A stretch of 64,000 nucleotides of DNA from Streptomyces rishiriensis (GCF_003112535.1 NZ_BEWA01000017.1:304153-368152), one strand, 5' to 3'. Shown: positions 33,101-40,982, counted from the first letter of the stretch. Translations and numbers: made by a program. Notes: a model not told the origin generated them from the sequence alone.

Positions 33101-34124
33101 CTTCGAGAAGCTGCTCGGCGTGGCCCCCGTCGGCGCGGACGACGACTTCTTCGCACTCGGCGGCCATTCCCTGCTCGCCGTACGGCTGATCGCACGCCTC
33201 AACGCGGAGTTCCACGCCGAGCTCCCGGTGCCCGTGCTTTTCTCGGAACCGGAGGCGGGGCCGGGTCCAGATGCGGATCATGAGGTGGGGCGGACCGGAA
33301 GGGCGGCCACGCCGAAGCACCTGGCCCGCCTGCTCAAGGCGCGCAACGCCGGCCCGCACGCCCTTCCGGACGACATCGTGGCACTGAGGCCCCGGGGCGA
33401 GGGCGCCCCGCTGTTCTGCGTCCACCCGGCAGGGGGTGAGGCCACCGGCTTCCGCCATCTCGCTGCCTGCCCCGAGCTGCGCGGCCCGCTGTACGCGCTC
33501 CAGACACCGGCGGACGGCGCCGACCACGAGGACCGGCAGGAGGACCTGAGCGTCGAGGCGCTGGCCGCCCGCTATCTGGCGGCCGTACGCGCGGTGGCCC
33601 CGACCGGCCCGTACCTGCTGCTCGGCTGGTCCATGGGCGGCCTGGTCGCCTTCGAAATGGCCCGGCTGCTCGAACTGCGGGGTGAGCGCGCGGAGATGGT
33701 CTTTCTCGTCGAAAGCTACCTCACCGCGCAGCACCCGGAGTCCGACGGGGACGACGACGACCGGGACGCGGCGGGAACCGCAGCGGCGGCGCAGGACCTG
33801 AGCGCCGCCGAGTCGCTCCGGCTGGACCTCCGGCGGCGCACCAACCGCGCCCATCTGCGGGCCGCCCGGGCCTACCGCCCGTCGCGGTACGCCGGCCCGG
33901 TCGCCCTCGTTCAGGCCGACGAACAGGACGGGGACCTCCGGCGCGCCGCGATCCGCCGCTGGTCCCGTGTCTGTGCTCCCGCCCGGCTGACCCACCACGT
34001 CCTGGAAGGAGACCACCTCACCCTGTTCGAGCCACCGTACGTCTCCGAACTCGCCCGACTGATCGACCGGACGACTCAGCCCACCGGTGGCGGTGGGCGT
34101 CGACGAGGACGGGGGCGGGGGTGA
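30102..34124 (+). CDS. NRPS 3: C-like (interface?) - A - PCP - thioesterase
   Basis: A 1340-residue terminal synthetase. Residues 15-430 have the condensation fold, but the HHxxxDG position reads Thr146-Ala147-LAA-Asp151-Gly152, so catalytic His is absent. A domain (445-960): FTSGSSGTPKG, FDLTVT (Asp667), NEYGPTETAVG, NGKVDQ; pocket D-L-T-K-V-G-E-V-G-K, Asn-like. A Gly/Asp/Arg-rich insertion of about 30 residues precedes Asp667. PCP: Ser1023 (LGGHSLLA). Type I TE (1090-1320): GWSMGG with Ser1177 and His1305 in GDHLTLF. The dead C-like domain follows a competent C domain and a TauD domain at the end of the previous protein, matching interface domains that dock beta-hydroxylases in siderophore NRPSs (inference). 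The GTG at 30102 overlaps the stop of NRPS 2. The TE releases the peptide by hydrolysis or cyclisation. Confidence 0.92.
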   Translation: MTAEAEQARQVEGFRLSFRQRRLWELAARGPSWAQVLVTLDGELDTDRLRAALHDTVARHEILRSAYRQVPGARTALLVVHDADGPGPRWSQEELGHLDETARRRRIDEEVRARRQLPHGGPDDPVLRAALFALGPGRHALLLTTTALAADGRTLRLLVDELAERYAGTPPTDEVLQYSQFTEWQHQEYGEEPPHPAPGGPAPRLSLPLRRPAGSGRPERRTVTAPLPDAVTRAVLDYARRRRVRPGAVLLACWQTLLSRIGGQRDITVDALIGGRYFEETATAVGHFAQWAPITARIDAGLVLDALAARAERALSDAEEAQQDDPSCGPPEQAGRDIGFVCVDAPAPRRAGGVTFAVAWDDVETESHALRLTCALGTTEGRTTWHYDGRQFDDAYVRALADQYAVLLAALPAAPATPVREARLPSAAGAGQLRGRLQEPADGRCLHGLVERQARRSPDALAVVAGTERLTFRELDTQADRWSGVLRARGVRVETPVAVRAAPSAALVVALLAVLKAGGTYVPLDPLLPPLRTRELLERAGCRTLLTDRPDEAVAAEGVACLDLREQPPADTDPDAGPGGPCEAGPDHLAYIMFTSGSSGTPKGVMLPHRAVCDYLLWSARTYVASDDVRDGAEDRDQGYGADGRGRDEGGRGGMGGAMAHSSIGFDLTVTSLFLPLVTGRPVFLDPAWRDALALSADLADRTGLDLLKLTPSHLKVVNRCLEPDDFTGITGSLVLGGEALDRSAVDLWTAHAPETRIFNEYGPTETAVGVCVHEVGAHDGPGPVPIGRPMDHAEVLVLDDDLTPVPVGVPGEIYIGGTSLARGYLGAPAATAERFVPHPFSPEPGRRLYRSGDLACVGPDGLVRYLGRVDDQIKVNGVRAEPEEIRAALLRHPGVRDAAVVLVADAESGDQLAACVVADDVRTTTAQALRAHLAERLPAQLVPTTYARTEAIPLTSNGKVDQAAVRSLATAGGSGSPLPSAGGAATPPADLVEAAVARVFEKLLGVAPVGADDDFFALGGHSLLAVRLIARLNAEFHAELPVPVLFSEPEAGPGPDADHEVGRTGRAATPKHLARLLKARNAGPHALPDDIVALRPRGEGAPLFCVHPAGGEATGFRHLAACPELRGPLYALQTPADGADHEDRQEDLSVEALAARYLAAVRAVAPTGPYLLLGWSMGGLVAFEMARLLELRGERAEMVFLVESYLTAQHPESDGDDDDRDAAGTAAAAQDLSAAESLRLDLRRRTNRAHLRAARAYRPSRYAGPVALVQADEQDGDLRRAAIRRWSRVCAPARLTHHVLEGDHLTLFEPPYVSELARLIDRTTQPTGGGGRRRGRGRG

Positions 34125-34168
34125 AGGTCACGGCAGGTTCCCGGTCGGTTTGTCTGCCGCGGGCCGAT

Positions 34169-34516
34169 TCAGGCGGTGGCGTCTTCGCCGGGCGGGTCCA
34201 GGCGCCAGATCTCGCTGAGTTCCGTCCACTGGCGGGATTCGCCCCGGTCGGGCCACGGCTCCTGGCAGGGGTCGGTGAGTTTCCACCACTTCCGGGTCTC
34301 GGGGTCGGCTGAGAGCGCCGCCATGTCGGCCTCGAAATCGTCGCCGTGGTACTCGGAGTAGGCGAACAGGACATCGCCGTGGAGGAAGATGCTGTAGTTG
34401 CGGATGTTCGCCCGGCGCAGGGCGGCCTGGACGCCGGGCCAGACGGCGGAGTGGAGTTCGAGGTACTCCTCGCGGCGTTCGGGCCGGAGCCTGATGGTCT
34501 GGGCGATGCGCTTCAT
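34169..34516 (-). CDS. rhaM: L-rhamnose mutarotase
   Basis: A 115-residue ferredoxin-like enzyme that interconverts the alpha and beta anomers of L-rhamnose. Characteristic sequence: QTIRLRPERREEYLELHSAV, WPGVQAALRRANIRNYSIFL, LFAYSEYHGDDFEADMAAL, and the ending DPETRKWWKLTDPCQEPWPD. The start (ATG 34516) overlaps the stop of the upstream gene (ATGA), so it is the last gene of the sugar-import operon and points to a rhamnose-containing substrate. It is convergent with NRPS 3, with only 44 bases between the stops, and unrelated to the peptide operon. Confidence 0.9.
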   Translation of the reverse strand: MKRIAQTIRLRPERREEYLELHSAVWPGVQAALRRANIRNYSIFLHGDVLFAYSEYHGDDFEADMAALSADPETRKWWKLTDPCQEPWPDRGESRQWTELSEIWRLDPPGEDATA

Positions 34517-36513
34517 GGGGTCTCTCCCTCGGTGACCGGCGAGAACGTCTCGGCCGGGGCGTCGAACGGCGTGCGGTAGCTGGGTGCGTTGGCGCGCAGC
34601 TGGAGGCGCAGGGTGAGCCGGATCCGGGTGGAGGCGGGCAGCAGAACCGTCAGGAAGGCGCTGTCGCAGGGCTGCTCCGCCTCGGTGACGACGGGTTCGG
34701 TGTGGCCGTAGTCGTACAGGTCGCCGGTCCAGGTGTCGTCCTGGCAGGTGGTGTGGCGGACGGCGGTGATGGTGTGCTCGGCGAAGGCGCCGGCCTGCAC
34801 GATCACCGTGCGCTGGGCGTCGGGGGAGAGGTTGACCAGTTCGACGGTCGTCGCTTCGGGAGCGATGGAGGTGACCAGTGCGGCCACGTCCGGCGGCAGG
34901 CCGGCGCGGCGCGCGTCGGCGTCGTGGTAGCGCAGCCGGGCCTGTTGGAGGCCGCCCTGGTAGAGCACCTGGGGGCCGCCCCACGTCAGTTGGACGAGGG
35001 CCTCGGTGGCCACGGGGTTGCACTGCTGCCACACGTGGATGTCGGCCTCGGGCACGTCGAGGTCGCGGTAGCGCTCGATGCGGCGCAGGCGGTGGCGGAC
35101 CTGGGCCTGGGCGGTGGCGAGGATCCGCTCGGGATAACCGGTGTCGTCGCCGGCGAGGAAGGCGAACCACGCCTTCTCGTGTCCGGACTCCTCCTTGGCG
35201 CGGAAGGGCCGCACGGTGCGCCAGTCGATGCCGTCGACCTCGCGCAGCCGCTCCAGCCGGACGCGGTCCGTGTCGGCGGCGGTGTGATGCCACAGGGCCA
35301 CCGGCACGGGCGGGGTGACCGGGTTGTAGTCGAACCAGCCCGCGTCGTTGTGGCGGAACGGCAGGTGCGGGGTGGGCGTGTGGATGTCGGGGCCGAGTTC
35401 GGCCGCCCACTTGGAGGGGAGGCTGGAGTCCGCCTCGGAGTGGGGCATCAGCTTGCTGTGGCCGATGAGGGTGTCGAGTGAGGTCGCGACCATGGAGAGG
35501 TAGTCGTCGTCCCCGGTGACCGTGGCCGCCGCCACCGCCGCCACACAGGCCGCGTGGCCCACGCTGTGCCAGCCGTGCGGCCAGGACCAGCCGTAGTGGC
35601 CGCCGTACCAGCGGTCCTCCAGCAGGCTGCCGACGACGCCGTCCGGGCCGGCGTTGTCGGGGAGGAGGCCGCCGTTGGCCTCGGTGCGCTCCCGCCACGC
35701 GCCGACGTACTCCACGATCCAGTCGCGGTAGCGGTCCTCGCCGGACAGGATGAAGGCGTTGAGGACCAGTCCCGCCGCGGCGAGATTGACGGCGGTGTCG
35801 CCGACGCCCATCCGGTCCCGCATCTGCGCGCCGAGACGCGGGTCCGCCGAAAGCGGGTACGGGCCGCCGCCGGCCTCGGGGATCCAGTCGAGCGGGAAGC
35901 CGTATGTCTCGGCTTCCTTCGGCAGCCAGGGGTAGACGTCGCCGTCGAACAGGCCCGTGCGGCCGGGGTCGCTGCCGTTGTGGGGGCGGGTGATGACGCG
36001 GCGCTCGGGGTCGTAGTTGCCCTTGTCCCGGTCGACGTACAACTCGGCGAAGCGCAGGGCGCGTCCGGACCAGCGCTCGGGCGCGGCCATGCACAGGAAG
36101 TAGAGCAGGAGCAGGCTCTCGCCCTGGTGGAACCAGTCGTAGCCCCGCTCGAACTCGTCGTGCAGCATGCCCAGTTCGGTGAGCTGGCGGGTCACGCCCT
36201 CCCAGTGTCGCTCGCTCGCGGGCAGCAGATCGTCCGCGCCGCCGAGGAGATACAGCTGCGGCCAGTTGAAGAACACCTCGTAGAAGTCGTCCACGCCGTC
36301 ACGGGTCGTGAGCGGGCCGGAGTAGTTCAGCCGTCCGTCCGGGCCCGTGAAGTCGCGGGCGAAGCGGCGCCAGGCGTGGTCGAGCAGGTCGAACAGCGCG
36401 CGCTGGGCCACGGCCCAGCCGGGTGGTTCGAGCAGCGGCACCCCGGCCCGGACGCCGGGTGAGGAGGCGGGGGCGTCGCCGCCCGGGGCGCGGCCGGTGG
36501 ATCTGGCGGTCAT
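34513..36513 (-). CDS. Large uncharacterised protein of a rhamnose-glycan operon
   Basis: A 666-residue cytoplasmic protein; no signal peptide. The central region has the Trp/Tyr/His-rich helical pattern of (alpha/alpha) barrel glycan-active enzymes: FDLLDHAWRRFARDFTGPDG, LYLLGGADDLLP, GYDWFHQGESLLLLYFLC, VITRPHNGSDPG, YGGHYGWSWPHGWHSVGHAA, FRHNDAGWFDYNP. The last 100 residues look like a beta-sandwich (TTVELVNLSPDAQRTVIVQA). Position between the permease genes and L-rhamnose mutarotase suggests a glycosidase or lyase acting on an imported rhamnose-containing oligosaccharide, or another carbohydrate enzyme. I do not recognise the family. The His/Asp/Trp clusters are candidates for a catalytic centre. 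Confidence 0.75.
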   Translation of the reverse strand: MTARSTGRAPGGDAPASSPGVRAGVPLLEPPGWAVAQRALFDLLDHAWRRFARDFTGPDGRLNYSGPLTTRDGVDDFYEVFFNWPQLYLLGGADDLLPASERHWEGVTRQLTELGMLHDEFERGYDWFHQGESLLLLYFLCMAAPERWSGRALRFAELYVDRDKGNYDPERRVITRPHNGSDPGRTGLFDGDVYPWLPKEAETYGFPLDWIPEAGGGPYPLSADPRLGAQMRDRMGVGDTAVNLAAAGLVLNAFILSGEDRYRDWIVEYVGAWRERTEANGGLLPDNAGPDGVVGSLLEDRWYGGHYGWSWPHGWHSVGHAACVAAVAAATVTGDDDYLSMVATSLDTLIGHSKLMPHSEADSSLPSKWAAELGPDIHTPTPHLPFRHNDAGWFDYNPVTPPVPVALWHHTAADTDRVRLERLREVDGIDWRTVRPFRAKEESGHEKAWFAFLAGDDTGYPERILATAQAQVRHRLRRIERYRDLDVPEADIHVWQQCNPVATEALVQLTWGGPQVLYQGGLQQARLRYHDADARRAGLPPDVAALVTSIAPEATTVELVNLSPDAQRTVIVQAGAFAEHTITAVRHTTCQDDTWTGDLYDYGHTEPVVTEAEQPCDSAFLTVLLPASTRIRLTLRLQLRANAPSYRTPFDAPAETFSPVTEGETP

Positions 36514-36541
36514 GGGAAGGCACTCCGTTCAGGGGGTGACG

Positions 36542-37519
36542 TCATTCCTTGGTGGCGCCGGCGAGCATCCCGCTGACCAGGAAGCGCTGGGCGAAGAGGA
36601 AGACGATCAGCACGGGCGTGATGGCCACGAGCGTCGCGAGAGCCAGCTGCGGGCGCTGGATCGCCAGGTCGCCGACGGTCGGGTTGAAGGACGGCACGCT
36701 GCTGAGCAGGGTTCCGACCCCCACCTGGACGGGCATCTGGCTGCTCTCGGGGAGCATGACGTACGGCAGGAAGTAGTTGGTCCAGTCGGCGACGAAGCCG
36801 AAGAAGCCCACGAGCGCGATGACCGGGGTCGCCAGCGGCAGCGCGATGTGCCGGAAGACGCGGAACTCCGAGCAGCCGTCCATGCGTGCCGCCGCCAGCA
36901 GGTCCTTCGGCACGGCGGTGGTGAAGTAGATGTACGTCAGGTACACGCCGAACGGGTAGAACGAGTACGGCAGGATGATCGACCACATCGTGCCGATCAG
37001 GTGCACCGCGTTGATCTCCAGGAACAGCGGCACCACCAGGGTGGCGTTCGGCATGAGCATCACGACCAGCGTCGCGACCAGCAGGGTGTGCCTGCCCCGG
37101 AACTCGGTCATGGCCAGGGCGTAGCCCGCGGGAACGGCGACACCGAGTGTGATCACCAGCGAGATCACCGAGTAGAGCGCCGAGTTGCCGAGCCACTGCA
37201 GGACGGCGTCGTCCTGGAACGCCGTGAGCGCGTCCCAGTTGGCCTTCAGGGCGTGGAAGGAGCCGAAGGACAGCGGGTTGTCGTGGACCAGCTGCTGGTC
37301 GGTCTTGGTCGCCGCGAGGACGAGCCACAGCACCGGCAGCACGAAGAACACGACGAACACGGCCAGCACGGAACCGGTCAGCAGCCGTGACGCCACGCGC
37401 CGCCGGGGACGCGGACGCCGCCGCTCCGGAGTCCGCTGCCGCGGCCGGCTCATGGCGCCCGGTTCCCCTTCCGCATGCGGGGTGGCCGCGGCCGGGACGG
37501 CGAAGGACTTATTCGGCAT
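36542..37519 (-). CDS. ABC sugar transporter permease (MalG type)
   Basis: A 325-residue inner-membrane permease with six hydrophobic segments after an Arg-rich cytoplasmic N-terminus. The EAA loop reads LLAAARMDGCSEFRVFRHIA followed by LPLATPVIALVGFFGF. MalG-type sequence continues to the C-terminus (AQRFLVSGMLAGATKE). The start is taken at the ATG at 37519, which overlaps the upstream permease stop by 11 bases. It pairs with that permease to form the import channel. No ATPase gene is present in the operon, as usual for streptomycete CUT1 importers that share MsiK. Confidence 0.92.
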   Translation of the reverse strand: MPNKSFAVPAAATPHAEGEPGAMSRPRQRTPERRRPRPRRRVASRLLTGSVLAVFVVFFVLPVLWLVLAATKTDQQLVHDNPLSFGSFHALKANWDALTAFQDDAVLQWLGNSALYSVISLVITLGVAVPAGYALAMTEFRGRHTLLVATLVVMLMPNATLVVPLFLEINAVHLIGTMWSIILPYSFYPFGVYLTYIYFTTAVPKDLLAAARMDGCSEFRVFRHIALPLATPVIALVGFFGFVADWTNYFLPYVMLPESSQMPVQVGVGTLLSSVPSFNPTVGDLAIQRPQLALATLVAITPVLIVFLFAQRFLVSGMLAGATKE

Positions 37520-38423
37520 CGAAGAACCCCGACCGTGCGACGAAGACTGCGGCGGCCGACACACTGACCACCAGGAGCTCCACCGAGACCGCGGCGGCGC
37601 CGTTGACGTTGTTCATCTGAAAGGCGAAGTCGTACGTCAGCTGGTTGAGCGAGTAGTCGCGTCCGGCGACGCCCACGCTGGCGAGGGACAGCAACTGCGG
37701 CTCGACGAACAGCTGGGCGCCGCCCGCGAACGCCAGGATCACCATGTACACGATCCACTTGCGCAACATCGGGATCTGCACGTGCCAGGCGGTCTGCCAG
37801 GCGCCCGCGCCGTCGATGCGCGCGGCTTCCATCACGTCCGTCGGGATGTTGTCGAGCGCTCCGTACATGACGACGATCCAGCCGCCCGCGCCGGTCCAGA
37901 ACGCGATGACCGTGAACAGCACGGGTAGGTTGCCGGGCGCGATCACCTCGCCGAAGGTGTGGAACCCCAGCGCGCCCAGCAGCGAACTGACCGGACTCAC
38001 CGTCGGGTCGAGCATGAACAGCCACACCAGCACACTCGCGGCGCCGGCGAGCGCTCCGGGGATGTAGTAGAGGAAGCGCAGCGCCTTGCCCGCGGAACCC
38101 GAGCCCAGGCGGTGCAGCAGCAGCGCCAGGGCCACCACGAACACCACCAGGGACAGCAGCCAGAAGACGAGGTAGACGGCGACATGGCTGACGGCGTCCA
38201 GGAAGCGGAAGTCCTGCCCCGCGGTCACGAAGTTGGCGAAGCCGGTGACCTTGCCCCCGGCGTCGGTGAAGGCGAAGTAGACCGCGTAAGCGGTGGGAAG
38301 CACGCCGAAGGCCACCAGCAGGACCGCGTAGGCGGCGACGAAGGCCATGCCGGCCCGGCTCTGCCGGGCGGTGCCGCGACGGCGCCGGGTGGCAGAGCCG
38401 GCCGGGGAGTGGGTGAGGGTCAC
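37509..38423 (-). CDS. ABC sugar transporter permease (MalF type)
   Basis: A 304-residue permease with six predicted TM segments. The EAA motif is DVMEAARIDGAGAWQTAWHV followed by QIPMLRKWIVYMVILAFAGG. GTG start at 38423, overlapping the stop of the binding-protein gene (GTGA), so translation is coupled. It is the partner of the MalG-type permease. The downstream end (RSGFFDAE) overlaps the start of that gene by 11 bases. Confidence 0.92.
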   Translation of the reverse strand: MTLTHSPAGSATRRRRGTARQSRAGMAFVAAYAVLLVAFGVLPTAYAVYFAFTDAGGKVTGFANFVTAGQDFRFLDAVSHVAVYLVFWLLSLVVFVVALALLLHRLGSGSAGKALRFLYYIPGALAGAASVLVWLFMLDPTVSPVSSLLGALGFHTFGEVIAPGNLPVLFTVIAFWTGAGGWIVVMYGALDNIPTDVMEAARIDGAGAWQTAWHVQIPMLRKWIVYMVILAFAGGAQLFVEPQLLSLASVGVAGRDYSLNQLTYDFAFQMNNVNGAAAVSVELLVVSVSAAAVFVARSGFFDAE

Positions 38424-39781
38424 TGCGAGACCTTGTATCCGTTGGACTCGGCGTACTTGACGATGGAGTCCTGCCAGGCCGGCAGCATCGACACGACGCT
38501 CTTGCCCTGCGTCAGCCCCGGCTTGACGGTGGCCGCCCAGATCGCCTCCTGGCTGAACCGGCCCGAGCCCCAGCCGGGCCATACCTGGGAGGAGGCGGCC
38601 TTGAGGGCGCTCAGGTCGCCGGCGAAGTAGCCGGAGGCGTCCTGTCCCTTCAGCCACGTCTCGGCCGCCGGGGCGTACGCGGGGAAGCCCGGCGCCTTCG
38701 CGCCCTGGTAGGCGTCGTCGGTGGTGACCCACTTCAGGAAGTCGGTCGCGGCCTTGATGTGCGTCGAGTGCTGTGACAGCAGCCAGGTGCCGCCGCCGAC
38801 GTTGCCGGTGGACGGCGAGGTCTCCCCCTGCCACTGCGGGACGGGCGCGGCGGCGATCTGCTTGGCAGGCGCCTTGAAGGTGCCCTTGAACAGCGCGCCG
38901 CCGTACCAGGCGGGACCGGGCATGAGCAGGACCTTGTCGGCCTCGTTCTTGCCGAAGTCGGTGCTGAAGACACCGCTGGTGGACATGGACTTGTTCTCGA
39001 TCAGCGCGTCCATGAGCTTGGCCATCCTGGTGCAGGACTCACCGGTGGTGTTCACCGACACGGCCTTCGGGCCGGTGATGTGGTTGGCGCCGCACTTGCT
39101 CGCCCACAGGTAGATCTCGGGGGTGAAGGAGTCGCCGGCGTCGCCCACGAGATAACCCGGGTGCTCCTTGGCCACCTTCTCGCCCAGCGCCTGGAACTCC
39201 TCCCATGTCGTGGGCACCGTGTAGCCGAACCTCTTCAGCAGCGGAGCGTTGTACCAGAGCACTGCCTGGGAGAGGTCGTTGCGCAGGCAGTAGAGCGTGC
39301 CCTTGACCGTGCAGACGTCGTTGGCGCCGCGGGCGAACTGCCCCAGCGTCGACCGGGCGACCAGGCCCTTGTCGAGCGGGGCGGCGAAGCCCGCGTCGAC
39401 GGCCCAGGAGGCCTCGTTGTTCTGCGAGCTGAACACGACGTCCGGCCAGCCCTTGTGGGTGCGGTTGAACAGCTGGACCTTGGTCTGGAGGTAGTTCGAG
39501 CCGTTGGCGTCGCCGTCGTAGCTGACGATGTCCAGCTTCACGTCCGGGTGCTGCCGCTGGTACAGCTTCGCGGCGTCCATGCGGGTCGCGTCCACCCAGA
39601 CGGTCAACGCGCCGTCCTTCTGCGGCGCCTGGGCGAAGCCGTCCTTGGCGGTCGTACCCGCGGTGCCGCCGCCGCAGGCCGTCATGGTCAGCAACACCGT
39701 CGCCGCGCACCCGGCCAGCGACGCCGCACGCTTCTTGCCGAGCGCTCTCTTCGGGCTTGACGCAGGCTTGTTGACGGTCAT
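38420..39781 (-). CDS. Extracellular sugar-binding lipoprotein
   Basis: A 453-residue solute-binding protein of the CUT1 (family 1) class. A lipoprotein signal peptide ends in VLLTMTAC-GGG, with Cys36 as the lipidated residue. Mature-domain motifs include ALTVWVDATRMDAAKLYQRQ, PDVVFSSQNNEASWAVDAG, GYTVPTTWEEFQALGEKVAK, GGGTWLLSQHSTHIKAATDF, and a C-terminus typical of the family (SIVKYAESNGYKVSQ). It captures an oligosaccharide outside the cell and delivers it to the two permeases. First gene of the operon; it faces the GntR regulator across a 376-base divergent region. The rhamnose mutarotase at the operon end suggests a rhamnose-containing ligand. Confidence 0.92.
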   Translation of the reverse strand: MTVNKPASSPKRALGKKRAASLAGCAATVLLTMTACGGGTAGTTAKDGFAQAPQKDGALTVWVDATRMDAAKLYQRQHPDVKLDIVSYDGDANGSNYLQTKVQLFNRTHKGWPDVVFSSQNNEASWAVDAGFAAPLDKGLVARSTLGQFARGANDVCTVKGTLYCLRNDLSQAVLWYNAPLLKRFGYTVPTTWEEFQALGEKVAKEHPGYLVGDAGDSFTPEIYLWASKCGANHITGPKAVSVNTTGESCTRMAKLMDALIENKSMSTSGVFSTDFGKNEADKVLLMPGPAWYGGALFKGTFKAPAKQIAAAPVPQWQGETSPSTGNVGGGTWLLSQHSTHIKAATDFLKWVTTDDAYQGAKAPGFPAYAPAAETWLKGQDASGYFAGDLSALKAASSQVWPGWGSGRFSQEAIWAATVKPGLTQGKSVVSMLPAWQDSIVKYAESNGYKVSQ

Positions 39782-40054
39782 GAGTGACTCCACTGGGTTC
39801 GCAGGTGCCCCGAGCGGTTCCGGGGGGAGGACCGGCGTGGGGCGACGTCGGGCCGTCCCTGGCGGGCGTCGGACATCGAAGGCGGCTCTTCGGTGGTCGA
39901 CCTGAAAGAAATTAGCCGCCTTAATCAGGGGCCCGTCAAGAGGTGTGTACGGCCTTCCCTCGGTGGATCGAGGGCGGAGAGGCGGTGATCGCCCGTACTT
40001 TTGGCCGTTGATCGGCATTTATGTTCTCAGAGGCCAGAGGGCGCACCGTGGATC
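39782..40054. other. Divergent regulatory region, importer side
   Basis: The bases between the binding-protein start and the GntR promoter hold an AT-rich patch with an ATTA-N7-TAAT inverted repeat (near 39910-39925), which may overlap the importer promoter. No clear -35/-10 pair was assigned on the minus strand. Nothing coding is seen. Confidence 0.4.
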
Positions 40055-40083
40055 TTGGCCAAAATGAGTACTACTCATAATCT
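40055..40083 (+). promoter_or_regulatory. GntR promoter with embedded operator
   Basis: TTGGCC (-35, 40055-40060), 17-base spacer, TAATCT (-10, 40078-40083). The spacer is almost entirely filled by the perfect palindrome ATGAGTACTACTCAT (40064-40078), so a bound dimer would directly exclude RNA polymerase. The same operator, with one mismatch, precedes the paralogue at 11.8 kb. Confidence 0.75.
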
Positions 40084-40157
40084 GTCCGCGTTACGATGCC
40101 GTCGGCTCCACAGGGTCAGTCGCGTGGGCCGCGGTCGTCACCCAGGAGGCGGCGCGG

Positions 40158-40982
40158 ATGGGCAACACGCCGGCGATCGGAGCGGCCTTGCCGGCTCACG
40201 TGCCTCCACCTGTGCCCGCTGCGCTGAACGGCCCGGACGAGGAGCGGCGTGACTACCGGCCCGGTTACGAGATCGTGGCGGAGCGGATCCTCGAATACAT
40301 CGCCGAGTCCCGGCTGGCTGCGGGTGACCGGCTGCCCACGGAGATCGACCTGGCCCAGAGGCTGGACACCGGCAGGGCGGTGGTGCGGGAGGCCGTGAAG
40401 ATCCTCTCGGCGCTCGGCCGTGTACGGGCCCACAAGGGCAGGGGCCTGTTCGTCGCGGACGACGAAGGCATGCTCACCACCAGTCGCTGGGGAGGCTTCT
40501 TCCGCCCCGTCGACCTCGACCACGTGCTGATGCTGTTCCAGTTCCGCAGGGTCCAGGAGATGGCCGCCGGCAGCCTGGCGGCAACCCGCGCCACTCCTTC
40601 GCAGCTGCGCACCATCGAGTTGGCCATGGAGCAGTGCCGGCACGGGTTCGTCGACGGCCGGGTCGACGTCTTCAACCAGGCGGACGAGGACTTCCACCTG
40701 GCCGTGTCCGCGGCCTCGCACAACACCTTCCTCGTCAGCGCCGTGCGGGACGCGCGACGTCTGCAGCGCCGGTCCAGCGCCATCGGCATCCATGACTCGC
40801 TCGGCGAGAACACCGAGGCGGCCGTCGAGGAGCACGAGGCGATCTCCCGGGCCATCCGTGACGGCCGCCCCGAGGAGGCGGCCAAGGCCATGGCAGCCCA
40901 TCTCGACAGGACGCTGGAGGACTACCGGCGCGAGATCCAGCGGCGCCTGTTCAGGCCCACGGGCTCGCACAGGGCGCGCTGA
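40158..40982 (+). CDS. GntR/FadR-family transcriptional regulator (copy 2)
   Basis: A 274-residue paralogue of the regulator at 10910-11728. The HTH half is the same protein except for single changes; the FadR-type C-terminal ligand domain has diverged modestly (FRRVQEMAAGSLAATRATPS, DVFNQADEDFHLAVSAASHN, DSLGENTEAAVEEHEAISRA). The ATG at 40158 follows GGAGGCGG. It is divergent from the sugar importer and is the natural candidate to control it and itself through ATGAGTACTACTCAT. Because the HTH is nearly identical, the two paralogues should recognise the same DNA site but may answer to different effectors. Confidence 0.9.
   Translation: MGNTPAIGAALPAHVPPPVPAALNGPDEERRDYRPGYEIVAERILEYIAESRLAAGDRLPTEIDLAQRLDTGRAVVREAVKILSALGRVRAHKGRGLFVADDEGMLTTSRWGGFFRPVDLDHVLMLFQFRRVQEMAAGSLAATRATPSQLRTIELAMEQCRHGFVDGRVDVFNQADEDFHLAVSAASHNTFLVSAVRDARRLQRRSSAIGIHDSLGENTEAAVEEHEAISRAIRDGRPEEAAKAMAAHLDRTLEDYRREIQRRLFRPTGSHRAR
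40238..40565. repeat. Near-identical inverted repeat with 11303-11633
   Basis: Partner of the block in the other GntR gene: two or three mismatches over about 325 bases, versus clearly lower identity in the rest of the gene. The two copies are inverted and about 29 kb apart, enclosing the peptide operon and the sugar-import operon. Long enough to support homologous recombination (inversion or conversion). Confidence 0.75.
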
